The translations under genes and the position numbers were made by a program. Positions 48,209 to 59,948 of a stretch of DNA of 64,000 nt are shown here, in pieces. Every line of letters begins with the position of its first letter. Position 1 is the stretch's first letter. The notes under the pieces are model-generated. The model worked only from the letters and a program-made list of their open reading frames with translations. It made no database searches and was not told where the DNA came from. The DNA is taken from NCBI GenBank assembly GCA_015179025.1, contig WHUX01000101.1:62001-126000 (forward strand). Reading direction: 5' to 3'. This DNA comes from Terfezia claveryi (Eukaryota > Ascomycota > Pezizomycetes > Pezizales > Pezizaceae).

Positions 48209-49088
48209 CTATCCTGGGTCATTTGTCTTTGTCGTCTTTCTCTGTTCCTGCATCTATGTCTGTTGACGAATCTCGCTTGTTTGGCGAGCATTTTGTAGTA
48301 CCAATAACTGTTAAATTCAATGGTAAAACAGTGGTAACATCAGCTCTCATAGATTGTGGTGCTTCAGGAATAGCCTTCATTGATCAGACCTTTGTCAGTA
48401 AAAATTCGATACCAATAGCCAAGCTAAAGACCCCCCGCCTTCTTGATGTCATTGATGGCCGACCTATCTCTTCCGAGGCTATTACCGACCTCGCATGCCT
48501 ACCTAGTGCCATTGGAGACCATTCTGAAAGCCTCCCCATGTTTGTAACCAAGCTCAAATACTCCATTGTCCTAGGGATCCCCTGGATCTGAATGCATGAT
48601 GTCTACATTAACTTTGGCTCTTATACCTTGAACTTTAACAGCGGGTATTGTGAGAAGCACTGCGGTGCCCTACAGACTGCCGTTAAAGGATTATGTGCCC
48701 TACCACCCCCGATAGAGGATCCTAGCCAGGTGATGGCAGAAACCCCCCCACTAAAACCCCTCGATATCAACTTTATTGGAGCAGGGGCCTTTGTTTACCT
48801 TACCAGAAGGCACAAGCTGAAAGCCCATACTCTATCAATCTGTGAAGTTAACCTGGAAATCAATAAGCTGTGGTCCAAGGAAGAATGGAAGTCCATGGTG
48901 CCGGGTGAATACCACGAATTCATTGACTTGTTCTCTGAGAAAGCCGCGGAGAAGCTTGCCCCCCATCGACTATACGACCACACAATCCCGCTGGTAGAAG
49001 GTAAGACCCCCCCTTATGGACCTCTCTATAGGATGTCCCGGATGGAACTGGAAGCTCTGAAAAAGTATCTGGAGGAAAACCTCAACAA

Positions 49089-49581
49089 TGTAACGAGGCT
49101 CGGGGGACGTGGCGACCAAGGGGTACGCCTAGGCAGTGGACAAGGAGATCGCACACATAGGAACACTATGTGTGTGATAGGGGAAGGCTGGGACGGGGGC
49201 AAGGGCAAGAGGCAAGAGAGGCAGAGGGCAAGGGACACGAGACACGCGGAAGCAGTTGCCGCGTGTGTCAAGGGAGGCAGCTGGGCTGCAGAGACAAGGC
49301 GAGGCAAGGCAAGGAGGTGCACAAGGGAGATGCACCAACGTGGAGAGAAGCAAGGCCCTGTATTGGATATACAAGACGTTGGATGGGGATCCAACGAGAG
49401 GGCGGAGAGAGCAAGCTATATATACAGGCTTCCTTCCTAGCCAAGGCCACCGGAAGGAATAAGGTTCCCGAGACCCCTTATCTTGGGAACAGAGATAACA
49501 ACGATATCAATCAACAATAACGAGAGTCGGATGGAATCCCGTCTGACTCTCAAACCTGGCTAGGAAAGGACGGTTGTGACA
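49089..49581 (-). repeat. 3' LTR of G3
   Basis: Plus strand TGTAACGAGG ... GGTTGTGACA. Palindrome at 49522-49551. The polypurine tract (CTATCCCCCCTTT on plus) adjoins at 49582. Confidence 0.93.
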
Positions 49582-49794
49582 CTATCCCCCCTTTAGGCTC
49601 GGAGCCCCAGCGACGAAAGACAAGACAAGGTGAAAGGCAAGACAAAAACAAACAAACAAAACAGGCGACTAAAACCAATAACCCATAACACAACCCCAAC
49701 ACCGGAAGTACGTACCAACAATAATCCCAACAACAACGACAATAACAACAGCGACAAAACGACCCTAATAACCAATTCCAGGACGACAAGAACA

Positions 49795-52700
49795 TCATTG
49801 GGCGTGGCGAGGCTTCCGGGGGTAATGCTGGTGGAACAGGGTGACCAAGTCCTGTGCGTTTTCCAGGTCCTCCGCTGGTTGCCAGGTTGTCTCCTCATCT
49901 CCCAGCCATTTGACCTTATATTGCAGGTGCCCATACCTTCTTCGGGAGTCCAGCACTTCCTCTACCTCCCATTCCTTCTCACCTTCGATAACCACGGGGG
50001 GAGGTGGAGGGTATTTCTGGCCGGGGAGAGGGTCGCTAGCAGCAGGTTCGATCTCAGAGACATGGACGACTGGGTGTCGTTTGATGTCTTTGGGGAACCT
50101 CAATCGATAGGCATGAGTGCCCACAGCTGCCACCACCTCGAATGGACCCAGGAACTTATGGTCAAGCTTGCGAGATGGCCGTTCCGTCCGGAAGTGCCTG
50201 CTGGAGAGCCACACCTTATCTCCTGGCTGATACCTGGGGGCTGGCAACCGTGATCCGTTGGCATGCTCCGCTTGCCTAGCTTGAGTATATACCAGTTCGG
50301 CTCTTAAGGTGGAGTGCAACTCAGCAATCTCCATGGCGAACTCCTTAGCTGGGGTGTTCTCCCTAGCCTTGTGCAGAGGTGCTAGAGAGTCCACGAAACG
50401 AGGGTGCCAGCCATAATTGGCCAGGAACGGGGAGGTTTTTAGAGACTCCGAGAAATGGTTGTTAGCGGCGAACTCACAGGTTGCCAGCAGCGAAACCCAG
50501 TTGTTTTGCTGGTAATTGACGTATGCTCTCAGGTACTGCTCCATGATTGCATTCATTCGCTCGGACTAACCATCTGTTTGGGGGTGATACGCCATGGAGA
50601 GGTGTACGTTGATTCCCAGAAGCTCGCAGAATACCTTCCAGAAGTCCGAGACAAATTGGGGGCCGCGGTCCGAGACGACAGACTTGGGGAGACCATGGTA
50701 GCGGAATACATGGTTGAGGTAGAGGCCGGCGAGGTCCCGGGCAGAACAGGTATCATGGCAAGGTATAACATGCCTCATTTTGGTCAATCGGTCTACTACC
50801 ATAAGAATAGCGTTAAACCCCGAATCCTCCGGCAACCCAGTCACAAAGTCCATGGTTAGGTGTTGCCAAGGCTGGTCTGGGATCTCCAAGGGCTTCAGGG
50901 TCCCATAAGGAGCATGGCGGACAGGCTTAGCATGCTTGCAAACGTGGCAGTTCCGTACGTACCACTCCACGTCCTTCCGTTGGTCAATCCATGTATATTC
51001 CCTGGCCAGAAGCTCTAACGTTTTGGCTACTCCAGGGTGACCTGCAGCCAGGCTGTCATGGTGTTCCTTGATCAATCTAAGGCGCAGCTCTCCTTCCGGC
51101 ACATACAGCCGTTCGAGGTGGTAGAGGAGGCCTTCCTAGATGGTACACTCGGCTAGGGAGATCTTGGGGTGGCGGCGCTGGCCAGAAGCCACTGCGGTGA
51201 TAATTTCCTTGGTCAGGGGGTCGTCCTCATATGCCTGTCTCACTAGTTGTCGGAGGTCAGCTCTCGCCTCAGCCTCCGCTTCAGCATTAGCCTCAGCTTC
51301 AGCATTAGCCTCAGCTTCAGCATTAACCTCAGCTTCAGCATTAGCCTCAGCTTCAGCATTAGCCTCAGCTTCAGCATTAGCCTCAGCTTCAGCTTCCGCA
51401 TCAGCCTCAGCCTCAGCTTCAGCAAGGACATTGGCCGCTAGATCAAGGTTTTCGGGCTTCAATACCACCTGATTTTGGTATTTTAGCCTTTCATCCCCCC
51501 CCTTAGGGAGGTCACCTGATCTCCTAGTCAAGGCGTCCGGTTTCCCACCAGCCTTGCCTGGCCGGTATTTGATCTTGAAGTTGAACCGAGATAAGAACTC
51601 CGACTACCTGGCCTGCCGTCGGTTAAGCAGTTTAGTGGTGGTGAAATACTCAAGGTTCTTATGATCGGACAACACCTCGATAATCCCCTTGGCTGACTCC
51701 AGATGTGGCCTCCACTCCTCGAATGCTCGCACGATGGCCATCAGTACCTTGTCATAGATCTCGTAGTTGCACTCGGCCGGGGAGTGCTTTTTGGAGAAAT
51801 AGGCCACTGGGTGAAGGACTCCATCGACATACTGAGACAATATCCCCGCGGAGACATAGTCGGAGGCATCAGTTTCCACGATACATTCGCTGTCTGGGTC
51901 GAAATGGGCCAGGATCGGTGCTGAGCAGAAGGCTTCCTTGAGGTTCTGGAAGGCGGATTGGGCTTCTAGATTCCACTGGAAGGCCTTTTTCGTCGTCGAG
52001 CCAGCTTCTGCCTTCGTTTTTGTCAAGGCTGTCAGGGGTGCCGCGATCCTTGAGTATCCCAGGATAAACCGACGGTAAAAGTTGGCAAATCCTAGGAAGG
52101 CTTGCACATCCTTCAAATTGGCCGGGGTTTCCCACTCCTGGATTGCGGCAACTTTGGCAGGGTCCATCCGGATGCCTTCCGTGGTGATAATCAACCCCAG
52201 ATACTTGACCTCCTGCACATGAAACTCGCATTTCTCGGGCTTGAGGTACAATCCGGCTTGCTACAGTTTCTCCAACACCTGCCGGACATGAATCTTGTGC
52301 TCTGCTAAGGTATCTGAATAAATCAAGATATCATCGAGGTAAGCCGTGCAGAACACATCTAGAAAGTCCCTCAGGGTATCGTTGATAAAGTGTTGGAAGG
52401 AAGCCGGGGTATTAGTCAATCCAAAGGGCATGACATTGTACTCGAAGTGGCCATAACGAGTTCGGAAGGCCGTTTTCTACTCCTCCCCCTCGGCAATCCG
52501 CACCAGGTTGTATGCCCCCCGCAGATCCAATTTGGTGAACCATTTCGCCTTGGAGAGCCTAGCCAACGTTTCCTGGATCAGGGGCAAGGGATACCTGTTT
52601 TTGACCGTTATCTCATTTAGGCCCCGGTAATCGACACACAACTGGAGAGAGCTGTCCGATTTCTTCACGAAAAGCACCGGGTCACCCGCTGGTGAGGAGC

Positions 52701-53747
52701 TGTGGCGAATGAAGCTCTTGTTGAGGTTTTCCTCCAAGTATTTCTTCAAAGCTTCCAGCTCCAACCGGGACATTCCGTAGAGGGGCCCATAGGGGGGGGT
52801 CTTACCCTCTATTAGTGGAATAGTATGGTCATATGGCCGGTGGGGTGCGAGCTTTTCTGCGGCCTTCTCCGAGAACAGGTCGATGAATTCGTGGTATTCG
52901 TCCGGTACCATGGACTTCCACTCTTCCTTCGACCGTGTCTTATTAATCTTCAGGTTCACCTCGTGTATGGACAGGGCATGAGCCTTCAGCTTGTGCCTCC
53001 TGGTGAGGTAAGCGAAAGCCCCTGCCCCGATGAAGCTAACGTTCAGAGGCTTTTGGGGAACAGGGGGCACAGGGGGAACAGGGGGCACAGAGGGAACAGG
53101 GGGTACAGGGGGAACAGGGGGCACCGGGGGAACAGGGGAATTGGCATCGAGGTGCGCAGGCAGGTGCACCACCTGAGTCATGTGGATTATCGGGGTAGGC
53201 AAGGCACACAACCCAGTGACGGTGGCCTTTGGGTTCCCGCAGTGCTTTTTGCAATATTGGCTGTTGAACTGCAGGGTATAGGAGCCGAAGCTGACCGATA
53301 CATCGTGCATTCTAAGCCAGGGGATTCCAAGGACAATTGGGTATTTGAGCTTTGTCATGAACATTGGGAGGTTTGCCTCGGAGTGATCCCCGACTAGGGC
53401 AGGCACGCACGCAATATCGGTGATATCCTCAGAGGAGATGGGTCGACCGTCGATGACATCCAGAACACGGGGGGTTTTGAGCTTGGACGTGGGTATGGAG
53501 AATTTACTGACAAAGGCCTAGTCAACGAATGCAATTCCTGAGGCTCCGCAATCTATGAGTGCTGACGTGGTAATTGTTCTATCATTATTGATTTTGAGGG
53601 AGATAGATACAACAAAATGCTCGCTGAACAAGCGAGATTCGTCAACAACAGAAGAAGCGGAAGACACAGAAAATGCAGACAAAGACAAAGGTAAGCGGCC
53701 TGGGGCAGGTCCCTTGCTAGTGTCAGTAACTAGGCAAGGGACAGGGC
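49795..53747 (-). pseudogene. G3 pol with about eight stops
   Basis: Protease, a PPVPPVPP linker (about 53060-53140), RT ([11 protein letters not shown]), RNase H ([11 protein letters not shown]), an 18-bp-repeat-encoded Ala/Glu linker (about 51260-51430), zinc-binding CHVCKHAK, integrase Asp in MDFVTGLPED and SDRGPQFVSDF, Glu in ERMNAIMEQ, chromodomain. Stops lie near 53397, 52478, 52264, 51606, 51136 and 50568. Most turn Gln, Trp or Arg codons into stops by one transition. Confidence 0.9.
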
Positions 53748-53754
53748 TTTTCCC
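53709..53754 (-). promoter_or_regulatory. Putative -1 frameshift signal, G3 (best preserved)
   Basis: Minus strand: GGGAAAA, spacer GCCCT, stem GTCCCTTG/CAAGGGAC (8 bp), one bulged C, CTAGT/ACTAG (5 bp), loop TACTGAC. The gag stop TAG is in the upper stem. All pairs are intact. Confidence 0.72.
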
Positions 53755-54932
53755 GACTCGTCAACCTCCACGATCCTGGGTTCCAGGGTATCAGAGATAG
53801 CGTGGATGGTGAGGGAGCGATTCTTTCGAAGGGGGCAAGCCGCAATGAAGTGGTCGGCCTTCCCACAGGCTATGCATAGCCCATTATTCCGGCGGCGATC
53901 TCTCTCCTCCTGGGTTAACCGTGGCCTACCTGCGGATAGGTCCATAGGCGCGGCACCACCTGCCACGAGAGAGGGGTGCGCGGGTTTGTTGGCCGAGGCC
54001 GGGACTTGGGCAGGCTTGGGAGTCGGTTGCTGTGGTTGGTGTTGCTGTGGCTGATGCTGGGGTTGTGGGAGATGGGGTGCTGGCCTGTACGTGGGGCGGT
54101 TGCGGAGCCGGGACATCTGCTGTTCTACCCGGGAAGCCTGGTCAATGAATTCGTCGAGGGTTTAGGCTTCCGGGAGGCTGACCATGGCCTGCTGGATTTC
54201 GTCATTTAGCCCTTCCTGGAATTGCTCCAGTTTGGACTGGTCATTCCATCGGACCTCCGCTGCCAGTCTCGAGAATTCTGCCACATAAGTGGACAGATCG
54301 GTGTTTTTCTGCCTGAGGGCTCGGAGGGCCCTACTGGCAGTGCCAACGGCATCGGGGTCCCCGAACGCCCTATCCAAGATTGTAAAAAGGGCCGAGATAT
54401 CGTCAAGCTTGATTCCAGTTTCGAGGACATATGGCTGGATCTGGTCGCAAGCTTTCCCCTCCAGCAAGGCGAAAACGTATGCCAGTCGATGTTGTTCTGA
54501 CGGGAATCTGGCAGAATCCCCGTTCAGCTTGAGATTGACAGCATTTTTCCAGGCTCATAGGCGAACCCGGTCTCCATTGAACTTGGGGGGTGTTGGAATG
54601 CTTTCGGTCTTGTTGCTACTGGCTGCTGTTGGTATTGCAAGGTTCCCTAGGGCGCGGCTGAGGTTTTGGACCGTAGTCCATTCGTTGGCCAGGGCAAGGT
54701 TCAGATGGTCAAGATTGGTCTGGAGGACCGTGATCTCTTCGTCGGCGGATCTCAATTTTTGTTCAGCCACGGCCAGGCTGTTGCCGAGTTCGGCCCCGAT
54801 GGCATCCATGGCCTCGAAGATGTCGATGATTTCTCGATGATAGGCATTCAATTCGTTCTGGCCTGAGGGTATAGGGGAGCTTCTCCAGGTCTGGAACCTG
54901 ACGGCGGGTGGTGGGAGAGCTGCTCCTGACAT
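53730..54932 (-). pseudogene. G3 gag, two in-frame stops
   Basis: 401 codons from ATG 54932 (MSGAALPPPAVRFQTWRSSP) to the gag TAG at 53730, in one frame, with only TGA near 54555 and TAA/TAG near 54162. Knuckle CIACGKADHFIAAC. A Gln/Pro-rich linker precedes it. The breaks are explained by single transitions. Confidence 0.88.
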
Positions 54933-54968
54933 GACTGCGTACCAGTTGGTCCAAAGGATCCAACGTAG

Positions 54969-55461
54969 TGTAACGAGGCTCGGGGGACGTGGCGACCAAG
55001 GGGTACGCCTAGGCAGTGGACAAGGAGATCGCACACGTAGGAACACTACGTGTGTGATAGGGGAAGGCTGGGACGGGGGCAAGGGCAAGAGGCAAGAGAG
55101 GCAGAGGGCAAGGGACACGAGACACGCGGAAGCAGTTGCCGCGTGTGTCAAGGGAGGCAGCTGGGCTGCAGAGACAAGGCGAGGCAAGGCAAGGAGGTGC
55201 ACAAGGGAGATGCACCAACGTGGAGAGAAGCAAGGCCCTGTATTGGATATACAAGACGTTGGATGGGGATCCAACGAGAGGGCGGAGAGAGCAAGCTATA
55301 TATACAGGCTTACTTCCTAGCCAAGGCCACCGGAAGGAATAAGGTTCCGGAGACCCCTTATCTCGGGAACAGAGATAACAATGATATCAATCAACAATAA
55401 CGAGAGTCGGACGGAATCCCGTCTGACTCTCAAACCCGGCTAGGAAAGGACGGTTGTGACA
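54969..55461 (-). repeat. 5' LTR of G3
   Basis: Same length as its partner; palindrome at 55402-55431. The minus-strand TATATATAG box is near 55300, and the primer-binding-like sequence lies at 54957-54968. Confidence 0.93.
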
Positions 55462-57306
55462 AACAAGAGCTTCATTCGCCATAGCTCCTCTCCAGCGGGT
55501 GCCCCGGTGCTGTTCGTGAAGAAGTCGGACAGCTCTCTTCGGTTGTGTGTTGATTATCATGGCCTGAATGAGATAACGGGCAAGAACAGGTACCCCCTAC
55601 CTCTGATCCAGGAAGCATTAGCCAGGCTCTCCAAGGCAAAATGGTTCACTAAACTAGATTTGAGGGGAGCCTATAACCTGGTCCGAATAGCTGAAGGTGA
55701 AGAGTAGAAAACGGCCTTCCGCACCCGGTACGGGCACTTCGAGTACAATGTCATGCCTTTCGGCTTAACCAACGCCCCGGCCTCTTTCCAGCACTTTATT
55801 AATGATACCCTACGAGACTTTTTGGATGTGTTCTACACAGCCTACTTGGACGATATCCTGATCTATTCAGACACCCTGGCAGAGCACAAAATCTATGTCC
55901 GACAAGTGCTGGAAAAGCTGGAGCAAGCCAGATTATACCTCAAGCCCAAGAAATGCGAGTTTCATGTGCCTGAGGTCAAGTATCTGGGGTTGATTATCAC
56001 TACCGAAGGTATCAGGATGGATCCTACCAAGGTTGCCGCTGTCCAGGAATGGCAAATCCCAGCAAATCTCAAGGATGTCCAAGCCTTGCTGAGGTTCGCT
56101 AACTTTTACCGGCGGTTCATTCTAGGGTATTCGAAGATCGTAGCCCCCCTCACCGCCCTGACCAAGAAAGACCGGCACTTCGACTGGAATCCAGAAGCCC
56201 AATCTACCTTCCAGAACCTCAAGGAAGCTTTCTGCTCAGCACCGATCCTGGCCCATTTCGATCCGGACAGAGAATGTATCATGGAGACTGACGCCTCCGA
56301 CTATGTCTCCGCGCGAATCTTGTCTTAGTATGTCAATGGGATCCTCCACCCAGTGGCATACTTCTCAAAAAAGCACTCTCCGGCTGAGTGTAATTATGAA
56401 ATCTATGATAAAGAGTTAATGGCCATTGTGCGAGCGTTCGAGGAGTGGAGGCCACACCTGGAGTCAGCTAAGGGGATCATCGAGGTGCTATCCGATCATA
56501 AGAATCTTGAGTACTTCACCACCACTAAGCTGCTGAACCGACAGCAGGCTAGGTGGTCGGAGTTTTTATCTCGATTCAACTTCAAGATCAAGTATCGGCC
56601 TGGAAAAGCTGGGGGTAAGTCGGATGCACTGACCAGGAGATCAGGAGATCTCCCTAAAAGGGGGGATGAAAGGCTGAAGTACCAAAATCAGGTGGTACTG
56701 AAACCTGAAAATCTCGACCTGGCGGTCACTAGCCATACTGATGCTGATGCTGATGCTGATGCTGATGCTGATGCTGATGCTGATGCTAAAGCTGAAGCGA
56801 AGCCAGGAGCAGATCTCCTTCTGCAGATACAACGGGCATAAGCGGAGGACGACCTGGTTAAGGATATAATCGCTGCAGTGGAGTCTGGACAGCGCTGTCA
56901 CACCAAGATTTCGCTAGCCGAGTGCACCACTCAGGACGGCCTCCTATACCACCTAGATCGGCTCTATATACCTGAAGGAGAGCTGCGGATGCAGCTGATC
57001 AAGGAACACCATGATACCCTGGCTGCGGGTCATCCTGGAGTAGCTAAAACGTTAGAGCTGCTAGCTAGGCAATATACGTAGATTGACCAATGGAAGGAGG
57101 TGGAGCGGTACATATGGAATTGCCATGTCTGCAAGCGTGCCAAACCCACCCGCCACACTCCATATGGTACCCTGAAGCCCCTGGAAGTCCCAGAACAACC
57201 CTGGCAACACCTGACTATGGACTTCGTCACCGGATTGCCAGAAGACTCGGGATTCAATACCATTTTAATGGTAGTGGATCGGTTGACAAAAATGAGGTAT
57301 GTGATA

Positions 57307-59948
57307 CCCTTGCAAGCCTAGTAGTGCACAGCCACCGTCTAGTGCACACACCTGAAACACCTCTTGCAGGCCCCCCCTGCAACATAAATACATGATATAC
57401 CTAACCATTTGGGCGACAGTCCAACTCTAGCTATATGTACAACTATGGAAACAAATACGCTCTACAATATGGTTACCCTCACACTTCACTCAAATAAACA
57501 CAAGCCTCAATACCCTGCCCTTCTAATATACACTTCCCGAAATCCCCAATGAACCCCCTCTTATCCTTCCATCCTCCGCTACATACCAAATACCATACTA
57601 ATATAGCCCTAGCTCTTACAGCATCTCAACTATGCATCTAGTTACTCATGTTAGATGAATATGTAAGGGAATAGCTTCATAATGAGTGAAATGCAGACTG
57701 ATACGTAGGGGCACTAACCTCTGCAAAATAACCAATATCAAAGTTTCTCATAGAATCTGCTAAATCCTCCCCATCTATCTCTTCTTCAACCTCCTCGTCA
57801 ACCCCTACTTCAAACCACACTTCCGCCCTATCCTCCAAGTCATTCTCAACTACTATAGAGAGATCACTACCTCCACTACCCCCTCCTTTAGGCTTAAGTG
57901 GTCGTTTGGGTCGGGGAGGGTGGGAAGGCTTTCTCCCGATCCTTTTTGACCCCTTCGCGGCAGCCTTCATAATAGCCCATGCTTCGTCGATCTCCGTACA
58001 TTCCGCTTGCCATGCTGGTACCTCAACCTCCTGATACCGCTGAAGATCCGCCTTCCACTGCTTGTTAATGGTATCTCTACTAGCCTTTTTTTCCTCCGCA
58101 ATCCTCTTCTTTTCAATTGCCGCCTCCTGCCTCCTAGCCTTAGCTGCTGCTGCTTCTGCATTCCTCTTAAGCTCATCATTAACGTACTGGTGGGTTAGAA
58201 CACGAGCTTCACCAACATACTTTGTACTTTTCTTCTCCTTCCGCACTTTCCCATCCCTCAGCTTTTTAAGAGTATGTGCACGAGGAGCAATATCCCGATA
58301 TTTAGTAACCTTTTCCGTCGCAAGATCAATATAGTCATGAATGAGAGTCTTTTGAATAGGCTTAAGATTATCACGAATCATATCTTCAACCTCTCGGGAG
58401 AGCTGGCGCAGCAGCGCAGGGGTATCTAAGACAGCACTAGTAGCATTCAAGTTGGCAGCTGAGACATTGGCACGTGGGGGGGTTGGTGGGGGATGAAACA
58501 CGCGATCGATAGGCCAGCAGCGGGCTGCCCGCCATGCACTATAGATGATCTCCTCCGTAAATACCTGCTCTCGTGTCTGCTGAAGAATATCAAGGAACTC
58601 AACCTTTGATATGCCTAATAGAGGATTCTCACGCAGCCATATACTGAGGTTGCGTTCATAGGTTGTTTGTAGGAGGGAAAAGCAACCGACATCAAGAGGT
58701 TGAAGAAGATGCATAGACTTGGAAGGAAGACAAATTGGGTGGATATTGTGGTTGAGAGCGTATTTGACCACTCGCCATGCAATATGAGAGGAATGGCCAT
58801 CAACAATAAGACATCGTGGACCTCCGTCCCTCCTAGTATATGGCTCAAAATGCTGCTTCATATATTCCAACCCAAGCTCATCATCCATATATCCACTAGG
58901 TGAGACTGCGAATGTTGCTTCATGTTCCACCCCCCCCTCCCGATAATATGATTCTCGGTGAGTCTTCCCCTGCCATACAATAAATGGAGAAATAACCACC
59001 CCCCCTGCACTAACTGTCTCCAAAACACTGCAAAACTCACGAGACCCATCTGTCATGGCAGTACTTCTGCGCCCCACTCGTACAATTGCCATGACCCTCC
59101 TACTATTTCTTCCCATAGTTATTCCCTTCTCATCACAATTCCAAATATCTTCCTGAGCTATCCTCTTCCGTCATACCAGGTTTGCAAGCTTGTGGAGAAA
59201 ATCTGCCTGCAACTCTATATCATTGGTTGCCGCCGCTCTTGCTCTCTCCTGGTATCGAATATAGACTTTTTTGAACCCTAGGTTGCGTTCAAGAAATCTA
59301 TCTACCCAGTGGATGCCAACAATATGTATTGGGGGGGTGGTGGAGGTAGAGGTGCTGGTGGAGGCGGGTATTGCACCTTGTCGTTGTATACGCTGGTTCC
59401 TCTGGTCGCGAGGATTGACGGCAAGTTGTTGAGGACCCACAATACCCCCCCCTTGACCTTGTTGGGGTATTTGCCTTTCATTAACAATCCCTTGCGCAAT
59501 CTGCCGTAAAAGGTCAGGATTCAGAGGAAATCCTGCATCCGCCATGACTCCAGCATAGTCTGCAATTGCCTTCTCTTCACCCGTAGAGAACAGCTGCTCA
59601 ATCTGGTGAGCTATAGACCTATCCTGGTGGGTCCCCAGCACTCTCCGACGCAATGTGGTGCGCTCTACCCCATAGAGGTCTGCAATACGTATGGTAGGTA
59701 CGTCTGGCTCTCGTAGAGCATGCTTGACTGCATCTCGCAGCTGTTGTTCTGTATACTTGGGCATTTCTGTATCGGGGGCCTCTTGGTGGTGTTGCTCTGG
59801 CTTCCGTGATTCGACTGATGTAGGTTGATACCATTCTGTTTGTTAGGGGGTGTACTGCGGCTGGGGAAATGCTGAGGAGGCAGGTGCATATGTATGTCTT
59901 AGACAGTGTGCACTACACGGTGGCTGTGCACTACTAGGCTTGCAAGGG
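57307..59948 (-). mobile_element. pogo-type DNA transposon inserted in the G2 integrase
   Basis: 2642 bp. Terminal inverted repeats of about 44 bp start CCCTTGCAAGCCTAGTAGTG and continue through GCACAGCCACCGT with one mismatch. TA duplications flank it (57305-57306, 59949-59950). The empty site is visible in G1 (GTGATACCCTGTCG near 39258), so the insertion boundaries are exact. Confidence 0.95.
57677..59764 (-). pseudogene. pogo/DDE_1 transposase with one internal stop
   Basis: One frame from ATG 59764 to 57677, broken once by TGA near 59160 (reads LV-stop-RKRIAQ; CGA is the likely ancestor). The N-terminus is a Psq-type helix-turn-helix (YTEQQLRDAVKHALRE ... YGVERTTLRRRV), followed by a CENP-B-like DNA-binding region. 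The DDD triad is in IWNCDEKGI, CLIVDGHSSH and LLQPLDVGCF. A basic coiled region and acidic C-terminus follow. It would cut and paste the element via the TIRs. Total about 695 codons, usual for fungal pogo elements. Confidence 0.9.

Larger units (their letters stand above)
49089..55461 (-). mobile_element. Gypsy element G3, young, inserted in G2 in reverse
   Basis: 6373 bp with two 493-bp LTRs that differ at only 8 positions by my alignment. The duplication AACAA flanks it (49084-49088 and 55462-55466). It belongs to a different LTR lineage from G1 and G2: U3 carries a GAGAGTC...GACTCTC palindrome. It carries nonsense codons in gag and pol in spite of its youth. Confidence 0.95.

Noticed and set aside
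53730..53755. The gag TAG treated as a RIP-type nonsense mutation or read-through stop
   Set aside because: It is present in all four copies, pol is not open in the same frame downstream, and the -1 frame is open, so frameshifting explains it better.
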